A program made the position numbers and the translations under genes. A stretch of 64,000 nucleotides of DNA, taken from JAPOXR01 sp965116115. GTDB taxonomy: Bacteria; Pseudomonadota; Alphaproteobacteria; Rhodobacterales; Rhodobacteraceae. The notes under the pieces are model-generated. The model made no database searches, had not been told where the DNA came from, and saw only the letters and a program-made list of their open reading frames with translations. The stretch's first letter is position 1. The number at the start of each line of letters is the position of its first letter. Positions 9,405-18,357 of this stretch are shown here, piece after piece. The stretch covers positions 1,364,001 through 1,428,000 of the forward strand of contig OZ220486.1 in assembly GCA_965116115.1 (NCBI GenBank). The letters run 5' to 3'.

Positions 9405-9896
9405 TCAGATCGACGTCCCTTTGTCCGCGCCTTCGCGCAAAAGGGACATTATCTCTGCGCCAAGCGTAAGATCATCCCCCACGCCGAACTTTTGTTTTCT
9501 CAAAAACCCGTCCCGGTCAATGAGGAGCATGGTCGGAGTGCCCTGCATGGCGTATCGGGCCATTGTTTTTGGCAAGTGGCCGCCCTTTGATGGCGTGTCG
9601 ATGCCCACAGGGAAGGTTATCCTGTATTCATGGAGAAAGGCCGCGAGCGCCTCGCGCGTTCCTTGGGCGGCATGATGTTCGAAAACCGTGTGCATCCCTA
9701 TAACAGCCACTTCTTCGGAGTCGAAGGCCCGACAAACGCGCATTGCCTGTGGCAGCCCATGAGAAACACATCCTGGGCAGAGCATTTGGAAGGCCTCGAC
9801 TAGCACAACCTTGCCGCGCAGTGCCTCAAGCGTGATTGGCTTGTTGCTGTTCAACCAACCCATCACTTCCAATTCGGGAGCTCTTTCAGGTTTCAC
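9405..9896 (-). CDS. Redoxin/peroxiredoxin-like protein with a CPGC motif
   Basis: A 163-residue thioredoxin-fold protein. The GTG start at 9896 is chosen because an AGGAGG box lies just upstream; an ATG 54 bp earlier is less likely. The redox centre is FQMLCPGCVSHGLPQA, giving a C-x-x-C pair at the start of the first helix of the fold. GTPTMLLIDRDG supplies the cis-Pro strand. It probably acts as a cytosolic thiol oxidoreductase; no signal peptide is visible. It is intact although surrounded by dead IS sequence. Confidence 0.85.
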   Translation of the reverse strand: MKPERAPELEVMGWLNSNKPITLEALRGKVVLVEAFQMLCPGCVSHGLPQAMRVCRAFDSEEVAVIGMHTVFEHHAAQGTREALAAFLHEYRITFPVGIDTPSKGGHLPKTMARYAMQGTPTMLLIDRDGFLRKQKFGVGDDLTLGAEIMSLLREGADKGTSI

Positions 9897-10083
9897 CGCC
9901 CTTTCCTCCTGACTGTTCCATTCCGCCCGAAAATAAGCATGTTTGATCAAGGCTTGCAGAACGTTGCTTTGTCAAGCGGCAGCAGGGGAATGACCGTAGG
10001 GCTATCGCTTTTGAATTTTTCTGTTTTCCAATCAGCGCATTTTGTTTCATCAAGGCTTCAACAATGCAGACAGAGGCAGGCAG
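9897..10083. other. Short non-coding spacer
   Basis: This spacer lies between the redoxin start and the ISAs1-like remnant. It should contain the redoxin promoter on the minus strand. No other feature is seen. Confidence 0.3.
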
Positions 10084-10414
10084 ATGACTGATTTATCTCA
10101 CGTTTTCGATGGCATCACCGATCCCCGGCGCAGCAACGCTGTGCGGCATGATTTTCACGAAATGCTCATGACCGCTCCTTCTGACCGTCATGTCGGGAGG
10201 CGAAACATGCACTGACACAGTCGAATACGGCAAAATCAAGAAGAATTTTTTGCTCGGGTTCATGGATCTGAAGCACGGCACGCCGAGCTGCGGTGCCTTT
10301 TCCGACCTGTTCAACAGCATTGATCCCGTTGAGTTCGGTATCGTTCTCGCACGTCTTTCCCGCAGCCGGGCGGAGGGTCTGGCGGCGGAATACGGGGACG
10401 GCGTCATCGCCTAG
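10084..10414 (+). pseudogene. ISAs1-family transposase, frameshifted N-terminal fragment
   Basis: Two frames together give the N-terminal DDE_Tnp_1-associated domain of an ISAs1-like transposase. The first begins MTDLSHVFDGITDPRRSNAV, and the second contains FLLGFMDLKHGTPSCGAF and LFNSIDPVEFG, ending EYGDGVIA before a stop. In intact members the sequence continues into the catalytic DDE domain, which is missing here. A separate C-terminal ISAs1 fragment lies on the other strand at 13862-14100. Confidence 0.75.
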
Positions 10415-10469
10415 CCTCGATTCCCAACGGCCATAATTGATGTGAATCCCGTAATCGCGCGCGCCCCGT

Positions 10470-12221
10470 TCACAGGAAGCTGATCCGCAGCCAGCGGTTT
10501 CCGAGCCACGGGACGGCGATGTCGGTTTCGTCGTATGAGGCGTTGAGGAGGAACGGGTTGTTCGCCCGCCGTCCGATCCGGACGTCGATGCTGTCTTTTC
10601 CGATCGTGATGTCCGCCGGCGCCTTGACGAAGTTGGGGAACAGCGCGCGCGGCTTCGCGTTCCTTTTGCCGTTTCCGACGCGGACGGCCGGCAGCCGGTA
10701 CAGGCCGCCGGCCATGAGAGTGAACTGGAGATCGAGATCGATCTTCATCGGGACCGCGGCGGACAGCGCGTCCATGCGGAAGAAGTCGATCGCGTCGGCG
10801 ACGGCGTTCTCAATCACCATCCGCCGGACGTAACGGTCGACGGGCCGGCTCGCGGAGGTTTTCATCCAGTCAGTGAGCGGCAGGGTCGGCCGCTCACAGC
10901 CGAGACCGCGCACGGCGAGCTGGCGGATGTCGCCCGGACAGCCGGAGATCCGGACGCGCCGGTCGAGAACCCCGGGCGTGCGGCAGATGCGCCCGACATC
11001 AGTCAGACGCACCTGCTTCCAGTCCCTCTCAGGGGCGTCAGCGACAGCGTCGAGAAGCGATCCGGAACGCCTGCGAAGGGTGGGGAAGTCGATGCCTGTC
11101 TCGTTGATCCGCCAGAGATTCGCATGCGTCGTCAGCCGGGAATCGAACGCTGGTTCCCTGGGCAGGCCGCCGTTGCGCTCCTACCAGCACCCGATGAACC
11201 GGAGGATCTCGTCGTTCTGATCCGCCTTGCGGACCCGGGCGTTCGCGTAGACGAGCAGGCGGGCGTCGGCGTCGCGGGCGAGGAAGGCGAGGACGCCCTT
11301 CTGCCTGCGGCTCCGCTTGGAGACGCAGCGCCGCTCGACGGGCGCCTCCGGATCCTTCCCGTGCCAGGGTATGGCATGGAAGTCGAGGTCGAAGGAGCCG
11401 TCCCCGCCGAGGTCCGTCTCCAGGTCGTTCAGCGCCCGGTGCCGGCGGTCCATGAGGCCCGAGCACAGCTTCGGGTCGACGCGCCCGGAATACCCGGTCA
11501 AGCTCGACCGCTCAGGCATCACGTTCAGCCCGGCGAACAGGGCTGTGCCGGGATCGGGGATGTCGGCCATGACGCGCGGCGGCCGCCCGACTCACTGGAG
11601 CTTCAGAGCCGGCAGGGCCCGGAAAGCATGGCCCGCGGGGATCATCCCGCTGCCCGGCATGCCGCTGTCGGCGGCGATCCGGTCGAGATCGAGCCGGACA
11701 AGGTCGGGGACGAACAGGAACAGCCCGCCGAACCCGGTGCGCAGGCGCCGCGGCGAGAGGTCGGGCTCCCGGGCGTCGGCGACCGGGGCGGAGACCGGCC
11801 GGAGGGCGGCTTCGCGCTCGCCGGGCGACCGGCGCGGCAGCTTGCCGACGCCGTTCCTGCGGAGCGCGCGCTGCACGGTCGTCGTTCCGGCGGGCATCCC
11901 TTCCTCCCCGAGCTTCCGGCTGATCTCGCTGACCGAGAGACCGGCGGTCCTGCGAAACGCTGGGATGCGCCGCTCCCGCCGCAGCCTGAGAGGCTCGCCG
12001 GGGTTCGGCTTCGGACCCGGCCTGCGCTCGGCGAAGAAGGAAGACATATCCGGGTTCCCGCGCAGCTTCGCGCACAGGTCGCGGAAGGACCCGAGGCTGT
12101 ATCCGAAGCGCCTCGCGGCCTCCGCGGCCTCTGCGCCGTCGAGGAAGCAGGCCCGGAGGGCCTCGTACTGGAGACAGGTCCGGGACCGCGGCTTGCGGAA
12201 GAGTTCGGCCAAGTCGGTCAT
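10470..12221 (-). pseudogene. Broken transposase with N-terminal HTH and DDE-like C-terminus
   Basis: Three successive minus-strand pieces together resemble one transposase of about 550 residues. 11592-12221 encodes an N-terminal helix-turn-helix part (ARRFGYSLGSFRDLCAKLR; ISRKLGEEGMPAGTTTVQRA). 11181-11570 encodes the start of the catalytic part (DFHAIPWHGKDPEAPVE). 10470-11012 encodes the C-terminus (RRMVIENAVADAIDFFRMDA; LSAAVPMKIDLDL). The pieces are separated by stops and frameshifts, so it is not functional as it stands. The exact IS family is not assigned. An end-like sequence (12234-12265) lies just upstream. Confidence 0.7.
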
Positions 12222-12233
12222 AGCAACTCATGT

Positions 12234-12265
12234 AGTTCGTGCTTGCACGAAAAGTGCCTTTCTTA
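12234..12265 (+). repeat. IS terminal sequence upstream of the broken transposase
   Basis: GTTCGTGCTTGCACGAAAAG and the bases after it repeat the segment at 8123-8156. The position just outside the transposase start supports its being the element's right end. No matching inverted end was found near 10440-10470. Confidence 0.5.
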
Positions 12266-12384
12266 TTATTTTTCAGCATTTTGAGGTGCTTTTTCCTTTT
12301 CGAGAAACAGCTTTTTCGCTAAGAATTCGGTGATTTCGCCTGAATCGCGGCAATCTTCGCCGCTTTTTTCACCGGAAGAACGAT

Positions 12385-13917
12385 ATGAGAAGCCTGATCA
12401 AACCGGCCCGCCTCGGCTCGGCAGCCATCGAAACCCTGAAGATCAATCCGAAGTCGCGGGACGACATCGAGAATGTGCTCAGGGGCCTGCAGCATCTTTA
12501 TGTCAACCACTGGAGTGACCTTGAACGGATTTTCGACGAGGAGTTCTTCGCCGATGTTGACCAGCCCAACGGCCGTCCGGGAACAGCTTGCCAGCCGATT
12601 CTGGTGATCGGCGTTCTCAAGCAGGGGACTGACTGCGATTTCGACCGGCTTCAGAGCTTAGTAGACAATCATAAGCTGGTCCGTGCGATGCTCGGCCATG
12701 ACGATGTCTTCGACTGCGGCGGGTATGAGATGCAGACGCTTGTCGACAATGTTTCCCTTTTGACGCCGCGGATGCCAGTGCGCGTCAGCAAGCTGCTGGT
12801 TGAGAGCGGCCATGAGGTCGCCGGAAAAAAGCCCGGCGCCGCGTTGCGCGGCCGCGTTGACAGTTTTTGCGTCGAGACGGATGTTCATTTTCCGACGGAT
12901 GTGAATCTTCTCATGGATGCGGTGCGCCGCATGGTGCGGGAGACGGCGCGGGAGGCTTGCCGGCGCGGCGTTCCCGCCCAGCGGCAGAGCGCGCACCTGC
13001 AGGCCGGGCTGCGGCGGCGGTTTCACGGCGTCCGCACGCGGCGGCGGCAGACGGGGAAGCGCGTCAGGCAGTATCTGCGGTTTTGCCGCCGCCTCGTCGC
13101 AAAGACGAACGAGACTTTTTCGGCTTTGTCGGCGGCCGGGGCGAGCGCGTTAAAACTGTGTTTGATCGACAGCTATATGGGGCACGCCGAGCGGCAGATC
13201 GACCAGGTCAGCCGCCGCCTGCTCCGGGGGGAGACGATACCGCAGAACGAGAAGGTGTTCTCGATTTTCAAGCCGAATGCGCGCTGGATCACTGAGGGAA
13301 AAGCCGGCTCTCCGGTGGAGCTGGTAGTTCCGATGGCTGTCGTTGAGGATCAGTATCAGTTCATAATTCATCATGAGATCATGCAGGAAGGCTCTGATGT
13401 TCACCATGCCGTTCCGGTCGTCGCGGCGGCGCAGGAGCGGTTTCTGGACCTCCGGGCCTGCAGCTTCGACCGCGGCTTTCACAGCCCGGAGAACCGCCGG
13501 GAGCCGGCTGCCATGCTTGATCTGAACGCGCTGCCGAAGAAGGGGTGTCTTTCGAAGGCGGAGCGGGAGCGGCAGTCGGAACCCGGCTTCGCCGAGGCCC
13601 GCCGTCAGCATCCGGCGGTTGAATCGGCGATCAATCATCTCGAATGCCGCGGTCTCGACCGGGTGCGGAGCCATGGCCGCGACGGCTTCACCCGCACCGC
13701 GGCCTCAGCGGTGCTCGCCGCGAACTGCTGCCGGCTCGGAAGGTTGCTGCGGAAAAGACGGCAGATGCGGAGCAGGAAGCGGTTGCGACGACGCGCCGCC
13801 TCACCCCCCCCCTTCATCGAAACAGCGGCTTTCTCCTGGATCCCTCAATCCGGGAGCGGTCAGCCGTGCTCCGGCAGCAGTCCGGCGGAGTTGATGAGTT
13901 TCAGGGTGCAGCGGTGA
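12385..13917 (+). mobile_element. ISNCY-family transposase, nearly intact
   Basis: A 510-residue frame beginning MRSLIKPARLGSAAIETLK. The N-terminal domain carries DDIENVLRGLQHLYVNHW and IFDEEFF. The central catalytic part includes LCLIDSYMGHAERQID, EKVFSIFKPNARWITEGK and FDRGFHSPENRREP, and the C-terminal part HPAVESAINHLECRGLDRVR followed by the hydrophobic patch TAASAVLAANCCRLGRLL. These features match the ISNCY group. Homology appears to end near RKRLRRRAA (about 13803); the last 38 residues look like read-through into flanking DNA. Part of the same gene is repeated in decayed form at 60-340. Confidence 0.8.
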
Positions 13918-14100
13918 TACTGTCCGGCTTTCTTGAGTTTGCCGCGCATTGACTCAGCCTGCTTGTCCTCCGTGACCCGCGCCAAGTTGAGAGCCAGCCG
14001 CCTCATGACAGCGAAATTCTCCGGCCCGGGTCCGGTCCGGTTGCGCAGATGATCTTCGTTCATCGTGACATCCAGAACTCAATGCAGACTGTTCTCCACC
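13862..14100 (-). pseudogene. ISAs1-family transposase, C-terminal fragment
   Basis: The minus strand reads VLDVTMNEDHLRNR, GPENFAVMRRLALNLAR and ESMRGKLKKAGQY, the conserved C-terminal region of ISAs1 transposases. An in-frame TGA replaces the Trp codon just before VLDVT. The upstream part is missing where a 134-bp repeat element begins at 14103. Confidence 0.75.
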
Positions 14101-14102
14101 GA

Positions 14103-14236
14103 CTAGTAGTCTGTCTTTGTTGTATTGATGGAAAAATAGAACGAAGTAGACGCGCCCAAAATGTAACGAGTTTACCGTTCCCGGTTGCTGTTCCCAACCC
14201 GCTCGTGCCATCAATTCTGCCATGTTCGACTACTAG
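14103..14236. repeat. MITE-like element with 9-bp terminal inverted repeats, copy 1
   Basis: The segment is bounded by CTAGTAGTC (14103-14111) and its exact reverse complement GACTACTAG (14228-14236). It contains no coding frame of note. An 87-bp block inside it (14147-14233) aligns without gaps to 16659-16745. Size, terminal repeats and multiple copies suggest a miniature transposable element moved by a transposase elsewhere. Confidence 0.55.
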
Positions 14237-14395
14237 TGCTCCCGAACGCCTTTGAGAAAATGTTCTGGATTCCGCTTCGCGCTCATGATGAAATACCGGG
14301 TTTCAGTGCTGGGCTTTCCCCGGTTTCCCGGGTCGACGAGACGGATTCGACAGCGGCGAGATCAGGCTGTCAGCAGTCTTTCAGTCAGCCAACAT

Positions 14396-14427
14396 CATGG
14401 CAGACGGCGGCTCGCCGGGTTTCGATT
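14396..14427. repeat. Short 31-bp repeat also found at 289-319
   Basis: CATGGCAGACGGCGGCTCGC and the next ~11 bases match 289-319 with only a few differences. Its nature is unknown; it may be a leftover of a shared IS junction. Confidence 0.4.
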
Positions 14428-14563
14428 GTGAAGCAACGTATCGCCGATGCGATCAGGCGGGGAATGCTGCGCACGGTTATAGATGTGCTGTCCGTTATTC
14501 TGTCGCTGTGTATTCAGCTGCGCTTGTGATTGCTGTCCCCACATCGGTCATATCCTCGACGGT

Positions 14564-14848
14564 TTACAGCCATCCCTCAGCGTCTTGCTTGCCGAGGATG
14601 GCCATGATCTCTACTGTGTCACCATTGATCCGATAAAAAACGCTGTCTTTGCCGCACAGGCTTCGTCGATAGCCTGGTCGAATATCGATTTCGGCGTAGA
14701 GACGCGGATGTTCCGTCAGTTCTTCAAAATGATCGAAAAACGCCACGTGGTAAGCGTCGGCCGCCTCCATGCCCCAGCGTTCGACGCCGTAGCGCCAAAT
14801 CCGCTCTAGGTCATCTTTGGCGTTCGGTGAAACTCTATAATTTGCCAT
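14564..14848 (-). CDS. parE: ParE-family toxin of a type II toxin-antitoxin system
   Basis: A 94-residue RelE/ParE-fold protein starting MANYRVSPNAKDDLERIW and ending near DTVEIMAILGKQDAEGWL. Family features are visible: the N-terminal A..DL..I..Y helix pattern, PRLYAEIDIRPGYRRSLCGK, and the strand HxVFYRI-like SVFYRI. ParE toxins poison DNA gyrase; the activity here is inferred. The start at 14848 lies within the last codons of the antitoxin gene (14-bp overlap), as expected for a coupled pair. A longer frame (from 14887) exists but adds residues unlike the family. Confidence 0.88.
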   Translation of the reverse strand: MANYRVSPNAKDDLERIWRYGVERWGMEAADAYHVAFFDHFEELTEHPRLYAEIDIRPGYRRSLCGKDSVFYRINGDTVEIMAILGKQDAEGWL

Positions 14849-15104
14849 CGCGACGGGCTCTTTCTTTGTAGCCGTCGAGGATTTCATTCGGTGTTTCCGT
14901 TACCCATCCGTATTCTTCCACGGATTTCTCACTAGCGATCAACTTGGTTCGGATATATTCAGCCTCCCGATCTTTTTCCCGGGCTTTTCGGATGAGATCG
15001 TTGACGACTTCACTGCGACTCGCGAACTCACCGTTATCGATCTGCGTTTGAAGCCACGATTCATTCGGCGTCGAGATAGAAAGGCTTGCTCGGGTGCCTG
15101 CCAT
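14835..15104 (-). CDS. parD: ParD-family antitoxin
   Basis: An 89-residue protein with a ribbon-helix-helix N-terminus (ASLSISTPNESWLQTQIDNG; SRSEVVNDLIRKARE), which binds the operon's own promoter DNA in this family, and a C-terminal tail that binds and neutralises ParE. AGGAGA lies just upstream of the ATG. It is the first gene of the pair. Autoregulation by the ParD-ParE complex is typical of the family. Confidence 0.88.
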   Translation of the reverse strand: MAGTRASLSISTPNESWLQTQIDNGEFASRSEVVNDLIRKAREKDREAEYIRTKLIASEKSVEEYGWVTETPNEILDGYKERARRDGKL

Positions 15105-15271
15105 GTCTGGTTCTCCTGAAAAGAGTCAATCGTATGATGTAAGAATACATCAAATCTGCACAGCTGTCCAATCAAATTAGCCAGAGGCTTGTGGGCCTTC
15201 CCCTGCGAGTCGGGCTTTTTCGCTGCGCGACGGAGCCTAAAGTCTCCGCTAGTCGGTAATGGTCCCCAGGG

Positions 15272-15432
15272 CCTGTTGATAATCACTTTGCCGCGATCAG
15301 ACCGGCGGCCAGCTAGATCGCCGCCGCGAAGCTTGCATCGGTCTTGTCATACCGCGTCGCGATTGCACGGAACTCCTCATATGAATCAAACCAAGGATAA
15401 TTCCATAGGGAGTTGTCCACAGGGGTTGCGAT
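15272..15432 (-). pseudogene. IS5-like transposase C-terminal remnant
   Basis: The minus strand reads YEEFRAIATRYDKTDASFAA, followed after a stop by LAAGLIAAK. This is the usual C-terminal region of IS5-family transposases (FRRIATRYDK...FLA). The upstream coding part is missing. The adjacent TGTTGATAATC near 15275 resembles an IS5 end. A segment at 15375-15432 is repeated near 39330-39377 in the opposite orientation. Confidence 0.65.
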
Positions 15433-15699
15433 GACCGGCTTTTCCTTGAGGCGGCGCTGCAGCGCATCCGGACGGGCACTCCCTGGCGCGACTTTCCGCC
15501 GCGTTTCGGCAAGCAGCACAGCGTGTGCAGGCGGTTCCGCCCGCCAGGCGCATCCGAAGGCTTGGGGGGGGGGGCGAAAAAAGGGGCCCGGCGAATAGGG
15601 GATCGGGCGTTCTCGGGGCGGTCTGACAAGCAAGCGTCATTGACTGTCGGGGCGCGCGGGCGGGGGTGTGCATTTCCGCTCACAGGGAGAAGCTGACGA
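15433..15699. other. Non-coding patch with an 11-G homopolymer
   Basis: No gene is supported. The stretch holds an 11-G run at 15564-15574 and leads into an autotransporter fragment. Confidence 0.4.
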
Positions 15700-16521
15700 T
15701 GCTCGCTGACGTTCAGGGCTATGAGTTCAAGGACACGGGCTCTACAGTTCCCGTGCGGCTGTACGAAGCGCTGCTGAGTCTGACCGTCGGCTTCGGGAGC
15801 GAAGCCGTTTTGCGCGGCGGCAGCGGTGCCCGGGCGAGGGTTTTCATGAGCGAAGGGGAGCGTGCGGTTGAGAGTTCGACGACCGCCACAGGCTGGCATG
15901 GACATGCCCTCGTCTGGGACATGAAGCGGCAGGGTGTGGAGGCCGGCTATGATTTTCCGGCTGACGAGGCGCTGAGCGTCAGTTTCAGTGCCGGGCGGCG
16001 GCCGGCGGGACGGTGACGCTGGGCTGGCGGCTGGACAGCGGCATTCATGCGGGCGGGCATCTGTCATGTTCGCGTTTGAGCGGCATTGAACTCAGCCCCA
16101 TGGGCAGCGCCGCGGTGATTGAGGCGGCCGGGGGCACCGGCATTTCCGCCGCCGCCGGCATGCGGACGGAATTTCAGGGCATGACAATCACGCCGCGCGC
16201 CGGGCTTGAATTGTCTTCGGTGAAGGCCGGCGGTTTTGTGGAGCTGGCGGCGGTCGAAGGGGCCGGCGAGGTGTCGGAGGTCGCCGCGAAGAGCCTCAAA
16301 GGGACGCTGGGGGCGAGGATCGGCATGGCGGCCGGGGAAACCGGGACGATCTGGGCCGCGGCGGATGCAGAGCATGATTTCAAGGATAAAACGAACATCA
16401 CGGTTCCCGGCGGGGAGTTCAGGTTGAGCGGTATGATGACGTTGTCAGGCGGCACCTTCTGCGCGCGGGCGGCGGCAACAAGGATGTCGGCGGTTCTCTG
16501 ACGCTGAATATGAGTTTCTGA
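15700..16521 (+). pseudogene. Frameshifted autotransporter beta-domain fragment
   Basis: Two to three frames together encode part of an autotransporter outer-membrane barrel. The first ends FPADEALSVSFSAGRRPAGR; the second starts MTLGWRLDSGIHAGGH and contains VAAKSLKGTLGARIGMAAGE, AAADAEHDFKDKTNITVPGG and FRLSGMMTLSGGTF. The last piece, in a shifted frame, is LRAGGGNKDVGGSLTLNMSF followed by TGA, a normal barrel end with a C-terminal Phe. The passenger part is absent. It is a dead surface-protein gene. Confidence 0.75.
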
Positions 16522-16612
16522 AATCCGTGCGGATAGGCTAAGGCGGTGAGTGGCCGCCCCGGGGCTGCCCGTCAATGTCGGCGACAATCTTTCTTTCCAT
16601 TCTTCCAAAACT

Positions 16613-16745
16613 CCGGTGATGCATTCCATAGTTTCATGGGCGTATAGAAAGAATAAACTAGACGCGCCCGGTATGTCATGGACTTGATGTTTCCGGTTTC
16701 TGCTCCCAACCTGCATATGCCATCAATTCCGCCGTGTCTGACTAC
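16613..16745. repeat. MITE-like element, copy 2, joined to an IS30-type end
   Basis: 16659-16745 aligns without gaps to the 87-bp core of the element at 14103-14236, ending at GACTAC. Directly before it, GGTGATGCATTCCATAG (from about 16614) resembles the right end of the IS30-like elements. The end of the repeat overlaps the stop codon of iolE on the minus strand (16742-16744). Confidence 0.5.
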
Positions 16746-17656
16746 CGGCCGTTGGCGCCTCCGGAGATTTCGTAACCTGCGGATTCCAGAGCGTCTGCCA
16801 GCGTTCGGTGCCCGATCCTGGCATATTTCAACGGCGGGGCCTTGGCCGGATCCTGTTCAGCCTCGACAACAAACCAGCCTTCATAGCCGCGTTCGGCCAA
16901 ACAGGCGATGATGCGGCGAAAATCAAGACTGCCGTCGCCCGGCACAGTAAAAGCCCCTTTGAGAACCGCGTCCAGAAAACTTTCCCGTCCCGGGTTCAGC
17001 TGATCAATCGTGCCTTGGCGCACATCCTTCCCATGAAAGTGCATGATCCGGTGCGAGTGCCGGTTAATCACCCGCAGAATGTCTCCGCCAGCAAAGGCCA
17101 TATGGCCGGTGTCAAACAGGAGATAAACCGCCTCGCCTGTCCAGTTCATGAGCCGGTTGACATCGTCTTCCGACTCGATCGCAGTTCCCATATGATGGTG
17201 GAATGCGATCGGCATGCCTGACTCGGCGCACCATTCGGCGAACTCGGTGAGGTTTCGTCCAAAACTGCGCATTTGATCGTCATCAATCCGGATCCGCGTG
17301 TTCAGCGGCGCGGACGGCACGTTTTGGATCGTCCCCGCCGTTTCGCCATAGACGAGACAGGGAGCCCCCAGATCCCGAAACAGCGTCAACTGCGGGATGA
17401 CTTGGTCTTTTTCCGCTTCGACCTCGTTCTGAAGAACCGTTCCAGAGTACCAGCCCCCGCACAGCTTCAATTCATGCTCGGCGAGAATGGGGCCTAGCTC
17501 ATCAGAACTGCCCGGAAATTTGCCTCCGGTTTCAATCCCGGAAAATCCCGCTTCCCGCGCTTCAGAAAGGCAGGTTTCGAGCGTCGTGTCGCCGCCGAGT
17601 TCCGGCAGATCATCGTTCGACCATGCGATGGGGGCGATGCCGAGCTTGGCTTTCAT
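16742..17656 (-). CDS. iolE: Myo-inosose-2 dehydratase (IolE)
   Basis: A 304-residue TIM-barrel enzyme of the xylose-isomerase-like superfamily. The start LGIAPIAWSNDDLPELGG and GFSGIETGGKFPG are typical of IolE, which dehydrates scyllo-inosose to a diketone in inositol breakdown. Metal/substrate residues lie in segments such as GMPIAFHHHMG, LLFDTGHMAFAGGD, MHFHGKDVR and WFVVEAEQD. No other iol gene is in the window, so the gene is either separated from its pathway or works on a related ketose. Its stop codon lies inside a repeated element, but the length is normal for the family. Confidence 0.88.
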   Translation of the reverse strand: MKAKLGIAPIAWSNDDLPELGGDTTLETCLSEAREAGFSGIETGGKFPGSSDELGPILAEHELKLCGGWYSGTVLQNEVEAEKDQVIPQLTLFRDLGAPCLVYGETAGTIQNVPSAPLNTRIRIDDDQMRSFGRNLTEFAEWCAESGMPIAFHHHMGTAIESEDDVNRLMNWTGEAVYLLFDTGHMAFAGGDILRVINRHSHRIMHFHGKDVRQGTIDQLNPGRESFLDAVLKGAFTVPGDGSLDFRRIIACLAERGYEGWFVVEAEQDPAKAPPLKYARIGHRTLADALESAGYEISGGANGR

Positions 17657-17659
17657 CCG

Positions 17660-18289
17660 TCAGACACCGGTCGGCTGCCGGGGGCAGACACATTCCTGCC
17701 GTTCCGTGCGCACGGCCCGCACCTTGTTTTGGATGTTCCCTTGCGGAACAGCCGAATCCCGGAAGACAAAAATAAGGTTGTCGAATAATTCTCCGTCGAA
17801 ATTCCGAAGCCGGTTGATGACGGCGAATCTGCCATCGTCGCGGGCGAAGATCGTCTTGTGGCCGGTCAGGGCCGGAGAACAAACGGCAGAGCCGGTCATA
17901 AGATACAATCCGTCGTTGACCATGAAGACTGGGATGACATCCCGCCCACGGCGGTCCGCTGGCCGCCGGGCATTGGCCTGAACCGATACATCGGCTGGTT
18001 TTCGGAGTTTGTCAAGAAATCGGTTCCAAGCGGCGGATTCGCGCTGGCCGCGCCAGAAGGGAAGCCGGTCCTGATTTTCGTTAAATGTCTCAGCAAGATC
18101 GGCGACGTCGCCGCGGCTGAAGATGCCGGACAGCCCCTCGGCAAACAGCGGCAGGCCGTCTTCCCTGTTTTCGATCGGCTGATTGCGCGGATAACCGAAC
18201 AGCGCCTGCGCCATGGTCAGCCCCGCTGATTCGGGATTCTTGCCGGCTTCCGGTTTCAAATCCCCCGATTTGCGTTTATGGTCGCCCAT
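17660..18289 (-). CDS. Protein of unknown function
   Basis: A 209-residue frame starting MGDHKRKSG at an ATG with a GGGGGC box ahead of it. It has no signal peptide or membrane helix. Segments such as TMAQALFGYPRNQP, FLDKLRKPADVSV and HKTIFARDDGRFAVINRLRN look like genuine protein, but no family is recognised. It ends 4 bp before iolE begins on the same strand, so the two may be co-transcribed. It is divergent from the aldolase gene. Confidence 0.55.
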   Translation of the reverse strand: MGDHKRKSGDLKPEAGKNPESAGLTMAQALFGYPRNQPIENREDGLPLFAEGLSGIFSRGDVADLAETFNENQDRLPFWRGQRESAAWNRFLDKLRKPADVSVQANARRPADRRGRDVIPVFMVNDGLYLMTGSAVCSPALTGHKTIFARDDGRFAVINRLRNFDGELFDNLIFVFRDSAVPQGNIQNKVRAVRTERQECVCPRQPTGV

Positions 18290-18357
18290 GCGCCCCCGCA
18301 ACTCGGGCTTAGGATGTGCTGAGCCCGGAATTCCCCTCAGATTACAAGGAGAAACGA

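Noticed and set aside
11124..12284. A 386-codon plus-strand frame over the broken transposase
   Set aside because: It is the antisense of recognisable transposase pieces and has no motif of its own.
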